DNA from: an uncultured Lachnospiraceae bacterium
GTDB taxonomy: Bacteria; Bacillota; Clostridia; Lachnospirales; Lachnospiraceae
Length of the DNA: 64,000 bases
Assembly: GCA_946546945.1 (NCBI GenBank)
Contig: CAMNOU010000004.1
Coordinates: forward strand, 62,001-126,000
Direction of reading: 5' to 3'
Of this stretch, positions 55,648-63,433 are shown one piece after another (the stretch's first letter is position 1; every line of letters starts with the position of its first letter). The notes below the pieces were generated by a model. That model worked only from the letters and a program-made list of their open reading frames with translations, ran no database searches and was not told the origin of the DNA. The translations under genes were made by a program, and so were the position numbers.

Positions 55648-56485
55648 CGACAATCTCCGGCTCCAGCCCGGGAAGTTCTTTCACAATAATATTGTAGTCA
55701 TCGATATCTGTTGGAAGCACTACTCCTTCCTTTAATTCAATCTTTACGGAACGATGAACCGTTGCAGAGGAGTATTGTCCATCTTTACAATTATGTTTCC
55801 ACCAATATAATTGAATCACCTCCATAGATCCATCCGGGCGGGCAGATGAAGCATCATTCACAAATAACGTACGCAGGCATTCTTTCACCATCTCGGCATC
55901 AGCTTCTGAAAATCCGGTTTTCTCAGCTAATTGGACGTTAATAGATCCTTTGATTTTGTATAAGCCGAACTTTACATAGTGCTTCATACCCATGGTATCA
56001 GAAGACCGCCCTCCCTTATCTCCTTTATCACCACTTACACTTTTTGTGATTTGAAGCGACTCAATTTCTACAGGAGAAACGCTTACAGCCTGATGAATCG
56101 AAACGGGGCCTCTCACTCCGACTGATTTACAGTCTAACTTGTTAAAAGCAAACACTTGCCCAAAAGTTCTAACATCCAGCCATGTCTCGCATGCCTTCTT
56201 TGCAAATTCATCTTCTTTTTTAATTTCTTTGAATCCATTTGCTTCTGCTCTTTTGCTCAAACTATCACAACCGTCATCGCAGCGATCATCCGATTGCACA
56301 AATATTTTCGCCCCCATATCCTGCATACGGTTTCTGATTTTTCTCTTAATGCAAACATCTGACATTTCGCCAAATCCATCGTAATCTGTACGCGGTCTGT
56401 TGCCGTTTAATGGATCTCCATTTGCATTTGCCTTGTTTACAGATACCAGCACAACAAAATCAATCTTATTCTTTAATACTCCCAT
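55637..56485 (-). CDS. cas7: Cascade backbone subunit Cas7c (Csd2)
   Basis: RAMP-fold protein that multimerises along the crRNA. It has VLVSVNKANANGDPLNGNRPRTD at the start, a typical Cas7/Csd2 N-terminus, and a Gly-rich GDKGDKGGRSSD loop. The ATG at 56485 has GAGGAGG 9 nt upstream and yields 282 aa. The frame is open 16 codons further back, inside cas8c. Confidence 0.96.
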   Translation of the reverse strand: MGVLKNKIDFVVLVSVNKANANGDPLNGNRPRTDYDGFGEMSDVCIKRKIRNRMQDMGAKIFVQSDDRCDDGCDSLSKRAEANGFKEIKKEDEFAKKACETWLDVRTFGQVFAFNKLDCKSVGVRGPVSIHQAVSVSPVEIESLQITKSVSGDKGDKGGRSSDTMGMKHYVKFGLYKIKGSINVQLAEKTGFSEADAEMVKECLRTLFVNDASSARPDGSMEVIQLYWWKHNCKDGQYSSATVHRSVKIELKEGVVLPTDIDDYNIIVKELPGLEPEIVDGI

Positions 56486-56489
56486 CCTA

Positions 56490-56879
56490 TTATTCCTCCT
56501 CTTTTTTGTCTTTACCGGATTTATATAATTCATTTTTCTGTAAATAATATCCCATTAAGTAGGTGTCTTCTAATGCCTTATTCATCTCTTCCTCCGGGAA
56601 AACGGACAATTCTTCATATATTTCCTCAAAGAGTTTCTCAAAGTGATTTCTTCTTGTCACAGTAAGTCTTGGCAGATATGCCTGTTTTAATTTCTCTATT
56701 ACAATTCTGGATGCATATTCCGGACGTCTGGAAAATACAGATTGCATACGTATTGCATTTGTCTCTCTCTCATCTTTATCTCCCTGTTGTTTGTATGCTT
56801 CTCTTTCTGCCTTTTCCATAACAGCTAATAACCTGCCATATTGATAGCTTCTGTTTTTTCTGTGCGGTTCCAACGCCAT
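56490..56879 (-). CDS. cas11c: Cas11c small subunit, internal translation product of cas8c
   Basis: In frame within cas8c, codon 478 is ATG (56879) preceded by a perfect AGGAGG with 8-nt spacing (56888-56893). It would give a 129-aa helical protein starting MALEPHRKNRSYQYGRLLAV and sharing the cas8c stop codon. Type I-C systems are known to make Cas11 this way, and two to several copies line the Cascade belly. The Shine-Dalgarno inside the coding region is direct sequence evidence; production itself is inference. Confidence 0.85.
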   Translation of the reverse strand: MALEPHRKNRSYQYGRLLAVMEKAEREAYKQQGDKDERETNAIRMQSVFSRRPEYASRIVIEKLKQAYLPRLTVTRRNHFEKLFEEIYEELSVFPEEEMNKALEDTYLMGYYLQKNELYKSGKDKKEEE

Positions 56880-58310
56880 ATCCCATTCCTCCTCATTAAA
56901 TTTATCATATCGGTACTTTCTTATAACAGCACAGGCGGTAAAAAGAACCTTTCCATATTGACTTCCATATGCTGTTGGATTCTTATAAGCCATCGGATTT
57001 GATGCGCGGTTCACAATAGCCTGCAATAAATCCGTCGGGAATGATTTGTTATTATCGATCCGGCAGGAAATCAATCTCTGTAATTGCTGTGACTTCACTC
57101 TTTCATCCACATATAGAACAGTCTTCCCTTTCTCCTCTCTCTCATTTCCCAGAGAGCATTCTACAATCTGAAGAAGAGAAGGGCTTTCTACGCCATAACG
57201 ATTATCGTACCAACAGCATGTCTCATCCCACATCCGAAGGCGTTCCAAGAACTTAAAAGTCGATAATTCTTTGTAATAGGTTAGCGATAACCGCCCGGTC
57301 GTTGCAGCATCAAATATTGCCAGAACAGCGACTTCATTCCCCGTCAGTTGACCATCTTTACGAAAAGCCATTATTGTTTTGTATAACTGATCCTTATAAT
57401 CAGAAGGTTCAATCTTACAGTCTTTACTCCGCTTCTTTAAAGGGCTGTCAAATTTCGGGATTGGTTTTCCCTGCGGATTCCAGCATAAAAAAGTCCTGTT
57501 GCCGCGAATCACGGAAACGCTTTGATTTACCGCAAGCCAACTTAGAGCATTGTGTGCTTTTTGTGAAGCTTCATAACTAATTGAAACCGCCTGCCGGTCT
57601 GTTGTAAATCTCCCCAGATACGTGAAATTTGTTTTGTCATTTGCCGATATCAGTTTTGCGTTCCCGTTGATCGGAATAATCCCTTTTGCATGCTGACCGG
57701 CAATCTGTTGATATGTCCCCGAGATTTGGCAAAAATCCATTGGACTGTCTTTAATACTTTTATAATAATTAATAAAACAATCCATCAATTCTCTGTCAGA
57801 ATATGTCGGCCCACTTTTCATTCCGAGCCCTATCACACTCCATGCGATAAGCGTTTTATCATCTTTTGGTCTTCCATTATCTGAAAACTTCATGCATTCA
57901 GAAGTTTGCAGATCTTTCAAAATCGTCTTCCCCTGGATATATTTCAGGATAGCCGTCAACTTAGGATGACCGTACTCTGACTGTTCCCAGTCAATTAATT
58001 GCTTCTCATACAAAGCATGCTTTTTTGAATCATAATCCGCCAGATATGCAATCTGATCACAGAGCGGATGAGGGCAGGGTGCGCTTGTCCTTCCCATAGA
58101 TTCCTCGGTTACCGGAATAACAACCTTCGGTTCATTCTTATCAATCGCCCGGGCGCTAACAAACTTCCCGTCCTGATTGATAGTAATCAAAACTTTCGGG
58201 GATGCCAGCATATGCGCGATGGGCGGCAATGTCTGCATATCTCCTCTAACCTCTCCTGCCAAGTGACTATGCGCATCATATGTCTCACAGGCTCTTTGCA
58301 GTAACCCCAT
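56490..58310 (-). CDS. cas8c: Cascade large subunit Cas8c (Csd1)
   Basis: Large subunit of type I-C Cascade, responsible for PAM recognition and R-loop support. The 606-aa protein resembles Csd1 throughout, for example LQRACETYD near the start and IDNNKSFPTDLLQAIVNRAS near residue 415. GGGGGTG lies before the ATG, which shares one base with the cas5c stop (TAATG). Its 3' part also encodes the small subunit Cas11c from an internal start. Confidence 0.94.
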   Translation of the reverse strand: MGLLQRACETYDAHSHLAGEVRGDMQTLPPIAHMLASPKVLITINQDGKFVSARAIDKNEPKVVIPVTEESMGRTSAPCPHPLCDQIAYLADYDSKKHALYEKQLIDWEQSEYGHPKLTAILKYIQGKTILKDLQTSECMKFSDNGRPKDDKTLIAWSVIGLGMKSGPTYSDRELMDCFINYYKSIKDSPMDFCQISGTYQQIAGQHAKGIIPINGNAKLISANDKTNFTYLGRFTTDRQAVSISYEASQKAHNALSWLAVNQSVSVIRGNRTFLCWNPQGKPIPKFDSPLKKRSKDCKIEPSDYKDQLYKTIMAFRKDGQLTGNEVAVLAIFDAATTGRLSLTYYKELSTFKFLERLRMWDETCCWYDNRYGVESPSLLQIVECSLGNEREEKGKTVLYVDERVKSQQLQRLISCRIDNNKSFPTDLLQAIVNRASNPMAYKNPTAYGSQYGKVLFTACAVIRKYRYDKFNEEEWDMALEPHRKNRSYQYGRLLAVMEKAEREAYKQQGDKDERETNAIRMQSVFSRRPEYASRIVIEKLKQAYLPRLTVTRRNHFEKLFEEIYEELSVFPEEEMNKALEDTYLMGYYLQKNELYKSGKDKKEEE

Positions 58311-59047
58311 TACTTCACCCCCTCGAATTCTTTAAGTCCCGAAAAATTGCACAGTTCTGTTCCAAATTTTTTCATCTCCATCGGATGGATCTTTTTATGG
58401 GCCGGGCATTCTTCCGGTCTCGGGAATCGAATGATTCCATTTTTCATGACCGGATTCCAGAAATTCACAGTCATCATCCCCTTTGTTTCTTCTGAATACG
58501 CCTCATCAGCATATGTGATGCCATGGTACATTGTCCCAAAACTCAATTCCGGCAAATTATCGTATGCGCCTGCACCTTCTCCAAATACAATTGGTTCTAC
58601 ATATCCCTGACACTCTCTGGTTCCGAGAAAAATATCTCTTCTGCCTCCTTTCTTTATCATTCTCTTTGCGATTTCATGATGCTTATTTTCATTTCTGTCC
58701 TCCGCAAGCTCGGGCCTGTTTAAATTCCATTCAAAATGAGCCTGCACCTGATACACACAATTTTTCAAATAGGTATAATAAGCCAGTTCATTACTCCCGC
58801 CCCGATATTTAATCGGACGGATTCCCTTTACCTCTGTCTGGATTGGATTTATAACTCTTAGAGCATCGATATACCATATGATGGTTGGCTTCCAATAAAC
58901 AGAGGAGAGGACTCCCTTCAGTGCTTCATAGGTCGGTATCATGTAAGTGCACTTTTCGCCTCCGACCCGCATAATCGGGTCGGAAAACAATCCGTAATCT
59001 CCTGTTACCTGAAACTCAACAATATTCGGATATTTCGTTTGTTTCAT
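58310..59047 (-). CDS. cas5c: Cas5c, crRNA-processing Cascade subunit (Cas5d)
   Basis: In type I-C there is no Cas6, and Cas5c cleaves the repeat hairpin base and caps the crRNA 5' handle. The 245-aa RAMP-fold protein starts with NIVEFQVTGDYGLFSDPIMR, followed by VGGEKCTYMIPTYEALKGVL. A basic stretch with a candidate catalytic His (ENKHHEIAKRMIKKGGRRD) lies near 130. GGAGGTG lies before the ATG, 1 bp from the cas3 stop. Confidence 0.95.
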   Translation of the reverse strand: MKQTKYPNIVEFQVTGDYGLFSDPIMRVGGEKCTYMIPTYEALKGVLSSVYWKPTIIWYIDALRVINPIQTEVKGIRPIKYRGGSNELAYYTYLKNCVYQVQAHFEWNLNRPELAEDRNENKHHEIAKRMIKKGGRRDIFLGTRECQGYVEPIVFGEGAGAYDNLPELSFGTMYHGITYADEAYSEETKGMMTVNFWNPVMKNGIIRFPRPEECPAHKKIHPMEMKKFGTELCNFSGLKEFEGVK

Positions 59048-59048
59048 T

Positions 59049-61415
59049 TCACACCTCCAGATATGTATTTTCTTCGGGCTCTGTTACAAGCCCAATATTG
59101 GTATTATAGAAATCTCCATGTAAAACCCATGCGATGTCATTACATACGGTTGCTAATCCATGTTCCTCAAGCAATTTTCTCTTTTGATACTCATAGATCG
59201 AAACAGAATAAGGCTTTGCCTGATTCAATAGTTTCCGCGTATATGCTTCATCATACTTTGCTTTTTCTGAGCATAAACCCGCAATGATTGCTTTCCCTTT
59301 CTGATATGGAACAATCACATCTGTTTTATTGTTTTCAAACACCTGAAACATTTGTCCTGCTGTTTTAAAGGCCTGTGTCATCTGGTATCGGCCAGCCGCC
59401 TCACAATAATAATCGGCATAATCAATATTATCGGAAAGAAGCTTGTATATGGAATCGTCATTTTTTAAAAAATCCTGATATCCCTTCCCCATCTGACTGT
59501 AGAGATATCGATAGTAAAATTCTATTGATTCATCCGAATCCAATCTCCCTTTAAACACCTCACCGTTCTGATAGAATTCCTCTATCAAAACCTCTGATGC
59601 TGATTTTCCCAGCTGAATATCCGGCAGGCTGTCCAGGTTTTCATTCAGACAATTTATCAGATATACCGGAGCCAGCCCATTCATCTTTCCATTTCTGTTG
59701 CACCGCCCTGCAGCTTGGATCACGCTGTCCATCCCGGCAAGTAAACGAATCACACAGCCAAAGGAAATATCCACACCAGCCTCTATGACCTGCGTAGAAA
59801 CACAGATTACTTTTTTATTCAGTTTATTCTGCATTTCCTCTAATATATTACGCCGGTGTTCCATACACATAGAAGCAGAAAGATGATAACAATATTCATA
59901 TTTGGATGAAAGGGCTGTAAATATATATTCCGCTTCAGCTCTTTTGTTACATATGATCAGTCCACTCGAATTCTGATTGATCAAATCGGCTGCCACTTCC
60001 GGTATGTCCTGTAAGGTTTTATTGCCGATATGAATAAACTCTGTGCGTTGAAATGCTTTCCATAACTCCTTTTCCATTGGAACCATATCTAATGGTCGCT
60101 TCAGCAATGGGTGCTCTGTTTCTTCCAGGCAGGGCTGTGTAGCAGAGCATAATACAATCGTTGTCCCACAGATTTCTGACAAAAAATTTATTGCCATATT
60201 AAATAATGTCAGCATTTTGCTTGGTACTGTCTGCACTTCATCAATAATGATAACTGCATCAATCAGGGAATGAAATCTGCGAATAGCAGTTGTTTTCCCT
60301 TCGAAAAAAGTATTGAGAAGCTGAACCATAGTAGTAATAATAATCGGCGAACTCCAATTTTCAGTCATACACTCTCTTCTCAAGCGTTCAGCTTCTGACT
60401 CACTATCCTCAATTACAACATTCGAATGATGTTCCAGAATGATACTGTCATCCTGGACAAATTTACGTATCACATCTGCGTTCTGATCCAAAATACTCAG
60501 CAATGGAGACACAAAAACTATTCTTGTTTTATTCCATTTTTCAGCATGTGCAAGAGCGAAACGCAAAGATGCAAGAGTTTTCCCGGATCCGGTAGGAACA
60601 TTTAACCGGAAAATTCCTGATTTCTGATTTGCTACGTTCCTGCACTTATCCGAAATAATCTTGCGTGCTTTCAGTATAGCCGTGTCTTGTGAGAATTCCT
60701 CCAACTTCGCTTCCATTCTATCAAGTACAGATTTCCAGTCAGCATATCTTTCTATTTTTCGATAATCCCCTCCCTCCATAAAATTTGCAGTATCTGTTCG
60801 ATCTCCATCAATAACTGCAGACAGCAAAACCCTCTCCAGCATTCCTATATAAAACATAAGGTCAGAACTCTCAATGTCTTCTGTCACATTCTGGATATCC
60901 TTTAACACCTCTTTCACTTCCTGCAAAGAACAATCAAACAGTTTTCTAATTTCATCTTCGTTTACACAGCCCATCAGATAATTACGAATCGATTCCTCAT
61001 AATCAATATCGTCTTTCTCGATGCGTTTATCAAATCCGCTCTGTCTTGTTTTATCTACACAGTCAAACAAACCGTGATGTGCTCCGGCAGCATAAGCAAT
61101 CATTTCCGCAGTTAAATCTGTAATATAATCGCTTCCATCATGATAGCTCGTCAACAGATATCTGACAGCAGCAAACGTATGATTCACACTTCCTCGTACA
61201 ACTTTTTGCCCTGCTGCAGCTTTCTTAAGATAATCCCGGTACTCTTCCTTGGATTTACCTAAATCGTGAATTAATCCTGAAAGATATCCCGCAGACTCCA
61301 TGTTAATCTGTTTCATAATCATTCCTGCAATGTCTGCTGTCCCCCGACAATGATCCGATACAGATTGTTCGGTTTTATCTGACCTGATATGGGCCAAATA
61401 CATATCCTTTATCAA
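59049..61415 (-). CDS. cas3: CRISPR-associated nuclease-helicase Cas3
   Basis: Effector that degrades DNA recruited by Cascade. The 788-aa chain has an N-terminal HD nuclease (SDHCRGTADIA then GLIHDLGKSKEEY, residues 20-60). SF2 helicase motifs follow: Walker A NVPTGSGKT, IIIDEVQT in the DEAH position, VSTQVIEAGVDIS and QAAGRCNRNG. The start is TTG at 61415, 7 nt after AGGGGGTG. The ATG four codons later has only a badly spaced AAAGG. It is the first gene of the cas operon, about 43 nt from the predicted transcription start. Confidence 0.96.
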   Translation of the reverse strand: MIKDMYLAHIRSDKTEQSVSDHCRGTADIAGMIMKQINMESAGYLSGLIHDLGKSKEEYRDYLKKAAAGQKVVRGSVNHTFAAVRYLLTSYHDGSDYITDLTAEMIAYAAGAHHGLFDCVDKTRQSGFDKRIEKDDIDYEESIRNYLMGCVNEDEIRKLFDCSLQEVKEVLKDIQNVTEDIESSDLMFYIGMLERVLLSAVIDGDRTDTANFMEGGDYRKIERYADWKSVLDRMEAKLEEFSQDTAILKARKIISDKCRNVANQKSGIFRLNVPTGSGKTLASLRFALAHAEKWNKTRIVFVSPLLSILDQNADVIRKFVQDDSIILEHHSNVVIEDSESEAERLRRECMTENWSSPIIITTMVQLLNTFFEGKTTAIRRFHSLIDAVIIIDEVQTVPSKMLTLFNMAINFLSEICGTTIVLCSATQPCLEETEHPLLKRPLDMVPMEKELWKAFQRTEFIHIGNKTLQDIPEVAADLINQNSSGLIICNKRAEAEYIFTALSSKYEYCYHLSASMCMEHRRNILEEMQNKLNKKVICVSTQVIEAGVDISFGCVIRLLAGMDSVIQAAGRCNRNGKMNGLAPVYLINCLNENLDSLPDIQLGKSASEVLIEEFYQNGEVFKGRLDSDESIEFYYRYLYSQMGKGYQDFLKNDDSIYKLLSDNIDYADYYCEAAGRYQMTQAFKTAGQMFQVFENNKTDVIVPYQKGKAIIAGLCSEKAKYDEAYTRKLLNQAKPYSVSIYEYQKRKLLEEHGLATVCNDIAWVLHGDFYNTNIGLVTEPEENTYLEV

Positions 61416-61442
61416 TATTTATCACCCCCTTTCTATATAATA

Positions 61443-61476
61443 TTCATTTATATTTTATGTTAGTATTATACAATGA
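61443..61476 (+). promoter_or_regulatory. PAM plus protospacer-like target of the crRNA-like element, on the cas promoter
   Basis: TTC (61443-61445), the usual type I-C PAM, is followed by a stretch matching the pseudo-spacer at 61589. Positions 1-5, 7-11 and 13-17 are identical and positions 6, 12 and 18 differ; beyond 18 the match is lost. The matched part covers roughly -4 to +13 of the predicted cas transcript, and the full protospacer also covers the -10 box. Confidence 0.8.
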
Positions 61477-61493
61477 TAATCTCATTTTGTCAA
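61465..61493 (-). promoter_or_regulatory. Consensus sigma-A promoter of the cas operon
   Basis: On the minus strand, perfect TTGACA (61493-61488), a 17-nt spacer and perfect TATAAT (61470-61465). Start site predicted near 61458. Such a strong promoter in front of cas genes suggests that a repressor is needed. Confidence 0.9.
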
Positions 61494-61515
61494 TCTGTAA
61501 TTTTCTGCCTAAATA
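61487..61515 (+). promoter_or_regulatory. Candidate promoter of the crRNA-like RNA, divergent from cas
   Basis: TTGTCA (61487-61492), a 17-nt spacer and TAAATA (61510-61515). The -35 box overlaps the cas -35 on the opposite strand. The -10 box is weak. Predicted start is near 61522, about 33 nt before the degenerate repeat. Confidence 0.4.
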
Positions 61516-61554
61516 TATCTTTTCATTCTATTTTAAATGTGTTAATTTATTATT

Positions 61555-61653
61555 GTCAGACTTCATCATTATGTCTGTGGATTGAAATATTTAAATTTTG
61601 TGTTAAGCAATCAGAGTTCGTCGCATTGGTGTCGATAACATCAGTGCGACATT
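61555..61653 (+). ncRNA. crRNA-like regulatory RNA: degenerate repeat, 31-nt guide, repeat-like hairpin (CreR-type candidate)
   Basis: 61555-61588 aligns without gaps to the 34-nt array repeat at 23 positions, including the first four and the last 13 (TGTGGATTGAAAT, the crRNA 5' handle). Its five-bp stem CAGAC/GTCTG sits where the repeat has its stem, and one pair is changed on both sides (C-G to G-C). A 31-nt guide follows (61589-61619). At 61620 a sequence starting GTCGCA folds into a 12-bp hairpin, GTCGCATTGGTG with CATCAGTGCGAC, in the place of the second repeat. Cas5c should process the first stem. The guide targets the cas promoter. Confidence 0.75.
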
Positions 61654-61834
61654 CTCTTTATGAATCTGTATTCAGGCTACAGGTTTAATTTTTCATTCTA
61701 AGGTTTTATGATTTAAAATTTTATCAAATAACCTGTCCCGAAAATCGGACTTTGAAATCATTCTTTATACCTTTAAATGTAAAAAATAATTGGGAAAAAT
61801 CATACACACGCCCTACTTATATTTAAAAAGCATC
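61654..61834. other. Non-coding AT-rich stretch
   Basis: I see no gene, repeat or RNA structure that can be supported here. A short toxin such as a CreT RNA was looked for, but nothing can be recognised by eye. Confidence 0.4.
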
Positions 61835-61868
61835 AAAAAACCACCAACCTTTTCTGGTTGATGGTTTT
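61835..61868 (-). terminator. Intrinsic terminator (minus strand)
   Basis: AAAACCACCAACC (61837-61849) pairs with GGTTGATGGTTTT (61856-61868) with one G-U pair, and the minus strand then reads TTTTTTG. It could end transcripts from the DUF975 gene or from the hairpin block to its right. Confidence 0.7.
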
Positions 61869-61900
61869 CGCTAATTCCTGTATTTCTCTAATCATATTCT

Positions 61901-62072
61901 TTTCAAAACTTCGTCGCGCGGATTCCTGTGACTTCAGTCGTGGGAGGAAGCGCTTATTACCAATCCTTCTTCGTCATAAGCTCAAACTCGCGACGAAGTT
62001 TGAAGCCTCCGGCGGATTGCAGGCGCGCAAGCGGAAAAGCGCGCCGCGGCAAGTACGCCCAAGGCGTACTTG
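61901..62072. repeat. GC-rich hairpin block, possible relic of an IS200/IS605-type end
   Basis: Several nested inverted repeats occur in a GC-rich patch within AT-rich sequence. TTCAAAACTTCGTCGCG (61902-61918) faces CGCGACGAAGTTTGAA (61989-62004). GGCGCGC (62022) faces GCGCGCC (62039-62045). CAAGTACGCC pairs with GGCGTACTTG (62050-62072). The stretch GACTTCAGTC followed by GTGGGAGGAAG (about 61929-61950) resembles right-end hairpins of IS200/IS605 elements. No transposase or TnpB frame is present, so the origin is uncertain. Confidence 0.4.
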
Positions 62073-62160
62073 ATTATCTGTTTCTGCAGCAACATGAACT
62101 GTGTCGTCTTATTGCCTTCTCATTCAGATCCAAATATTATCATTTAATTTAATCTTTTTG

Positions 62161-63000
62161 TTATGCTTCACTTTTCAGTCTCTCATACAAAGCTGCATCT
62201 GTATTGTAATAATAAGGGCTCAGCCAGAATAATCCTACAAGGCCGAAGGTTACTACTGACAGCAGCCACCAGCCGATAAAGGACAGATCCAGCAGAAATG
62301 TTCTCCACTTGTGCCCTCTCATCATCTCACGAGATCTTGTAATAGCCTCATTCGCGCCGCATTCAGGATACTCGGCAAGAATATAGGGTACCATCCGGTA
62401 TGCATATGCTTTGACAATGCCCGGGATGATGAACAGACAGGTCCACAGGAACAGAAAAATATCACGGAGCAGCATGGAACCAACATTGCGCCCCCATTCA
62501 TCAAACCCTGTTTTAATTTCTTTCTCAGAAGCTTTTCTATTCAGATTATGGAAAAAGAAACTGCGGCATCCTACTTCGGCAGGGTTTAAGAGCAGAATTT
62601 TGATAATAAAAAGGATGAACGCCAGCGACATACCTCCAATCGTGACAGTCCTTGTCACTGGATGCTCATCTGAATTCATATCCTGCGCAACATCCGGCTG
62701 TGCATCCTGTGATGCATTGTCTGACTGCACCAACTGCGGTATTTCCGGCTGTAATTCAGATAACTGCATATCTATTCCATAGTCTGAAAGCATCGAAGTC
62801 AGATCATTCTCTATCGGCACAGCAGTCTCCTGTCTTTTCTGCGTAAACTTATCCTTCGTATTATGGTACGTATGCCCGCCTGCAGCAACTCCAACCGAGC
62901 CGACGCAGATTGTCAGTACCAGAGCCACCAGAACAGCTCTCCAGTAATTACTCCTAAAAGCTGTTTTCCCTTTTCTCTTTAATTCACTGATCTTCCACAT
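62161..63000 (-). CDS. DUF975 family membrane protein
   Basis: Integral membrane protein of 279 aa. The start MWKISELKRKGKTAFRSNYW is the DUF975 N-terminus. A hydrophobic helix (AVLVALVLTICVGSVGVAAG) follows, then a polar acidic loop of about 90 residues and four to five further TMs with RDIFLFLWTCLFIIPGIVKAYAY and the motif EAITRSREMMRGHKW. Function unknown. The ATG at 63000 has AAGGA 7 nt upstream and the open frame before it is not family-like. It stands alone. Confidence 0.85.
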   Translation of the reverse strand: MWKISELKRKGKTAFRSNYWRAVLVALVLTICVGSVGVAAGGHTYHNTKDKFTQKRQETAVPIENDLTSMLSDYGIDMQLSELQPEIPQLVQSDNASQDAQPDVAQDMNSDEHPVTRTVTIGGMSLAFILFIIKILLLNPAEVGCRSFFFHNLNRKASEKEIKTGFDEWGRNVGSMLLRDIFLFLWTCLFIIPGIVKAYAYRMVPYILAEYPECGANEAITRSREMMRGHKWRTFLLDLSFIGWWLLSVVTFGLVGLFWLSPYYYNTDAALYERLKSEA

Positions 63001-63284
63001 GAATAATTCCTTCCTTTCCTTTTCACAGCACATGTTTTGACAATTCAAGTCTGTGCACCGGTTGATTATTCCCCGGATGATTATACTAACACACAACTAA
63101 TACTTTGGCAATCTCCCACTGAGATAAACGCTCCGCGAGGATGCCAGGAATTCGGTTTGGAAGATGTCAGCTGACGCTGACCCGAATTCCACGCCAAGTC
63201 TCGCAAGCGAGACTTGAATTATACAGGGACATTTCCTCCTTTCGCCAGAGTTGAAAAAAAATTGATAGTTTTGAGAAAAAAATG
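63001..63284. other. Intergenic region between the DUF975 gene and the tRNA operon
   Basis: It holds a TATAAT on the minus strand (63082-63087) that could be the -10 of the DUF975 gene, but no good -35. It also contains repeat copy 2 at 63160-63221. No open frame is supported. Confidence 0.5.
63160..63221. repeat. 62-nt palindromic intergenic repeat, copy 2 (inverted relative to copy 1)
   Basis: Reverse complement of 40612-40673 with three differences, two of them in or next to the AAGTCTCGC palindrome. The hairpin CAAGTCTCGCAAGCGAGACTTG shares the CAAGT/ACTTG arm ends with the hairpin at 62050-62072. Two such copies 22 kb apart suggest a dispersed REP-like or MITE-like family in this genome. 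Confidence 0.85.
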
Positions 63285-63313
63285 TTGACATAATTCCTAT
63301 CGTGCCATATAAT
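63285..63313 (+). promoter_or_regulatory. Consensus promoter of the tRNA operon
   Basis: Perfect TTGACA (63285-63290), a 17-nt spacer and perfect TATAAT (63308-63313), 36 bp before the first tRNA. Confidence 0.92.
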
Positions 63314-63348
63314 ATATTTTGCGTTGCAACAAGGTAACGGCAGGAGAT

Positions 63349-63423
63349 CGGGGTGTGGCTCAGTTTGGCTAGAGCACCTGGTTTGGGACCAGGGGGTCGC
63401 AGGTTCGAATCCTGTCACCCCGA
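63349..63423 (+). tRNA. tRNA-Pro (anticodon TGG)
   Basis: Acceptor CGGGGTG pairs with CACCCCG, anticodon stem CTGGT/ACCAG with TGG, and T-arm with GGTTCGAATCC. Discriminator A. The CCA end is not encoded. Confidence 0.95.
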
Positions 63424-63433
63424 TTGCGATTAT

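Noticed and set aside
61620-61653. The GTCGCA hairpin read as a plain intrinsic terminator
   Set aside because: The stem is strong but is followed by ATTCTCTTTATG rather than a T-run. Its start resembles the repeat and its distance from the first repeat equals about one spacer.
61473-61688. 71-aa open frame running through the crRNA-like element, considered as a CreT-like or other small gene
   Set aside because: No ribosome-binding site, no family resemblance, and it overlaps the structured repeat and hairpin. The RNA reading explains the sequence better.
63042-63220. Possible MITE bounded by the 11-bp inverted repeat AATTCAAGTCT/AGACTTGAATT
   Set aside because: Copy 1 of the repeat at 40612 has no matching partner at a similar distance, so the inverted ends look incidental to the 62-nt repeat.
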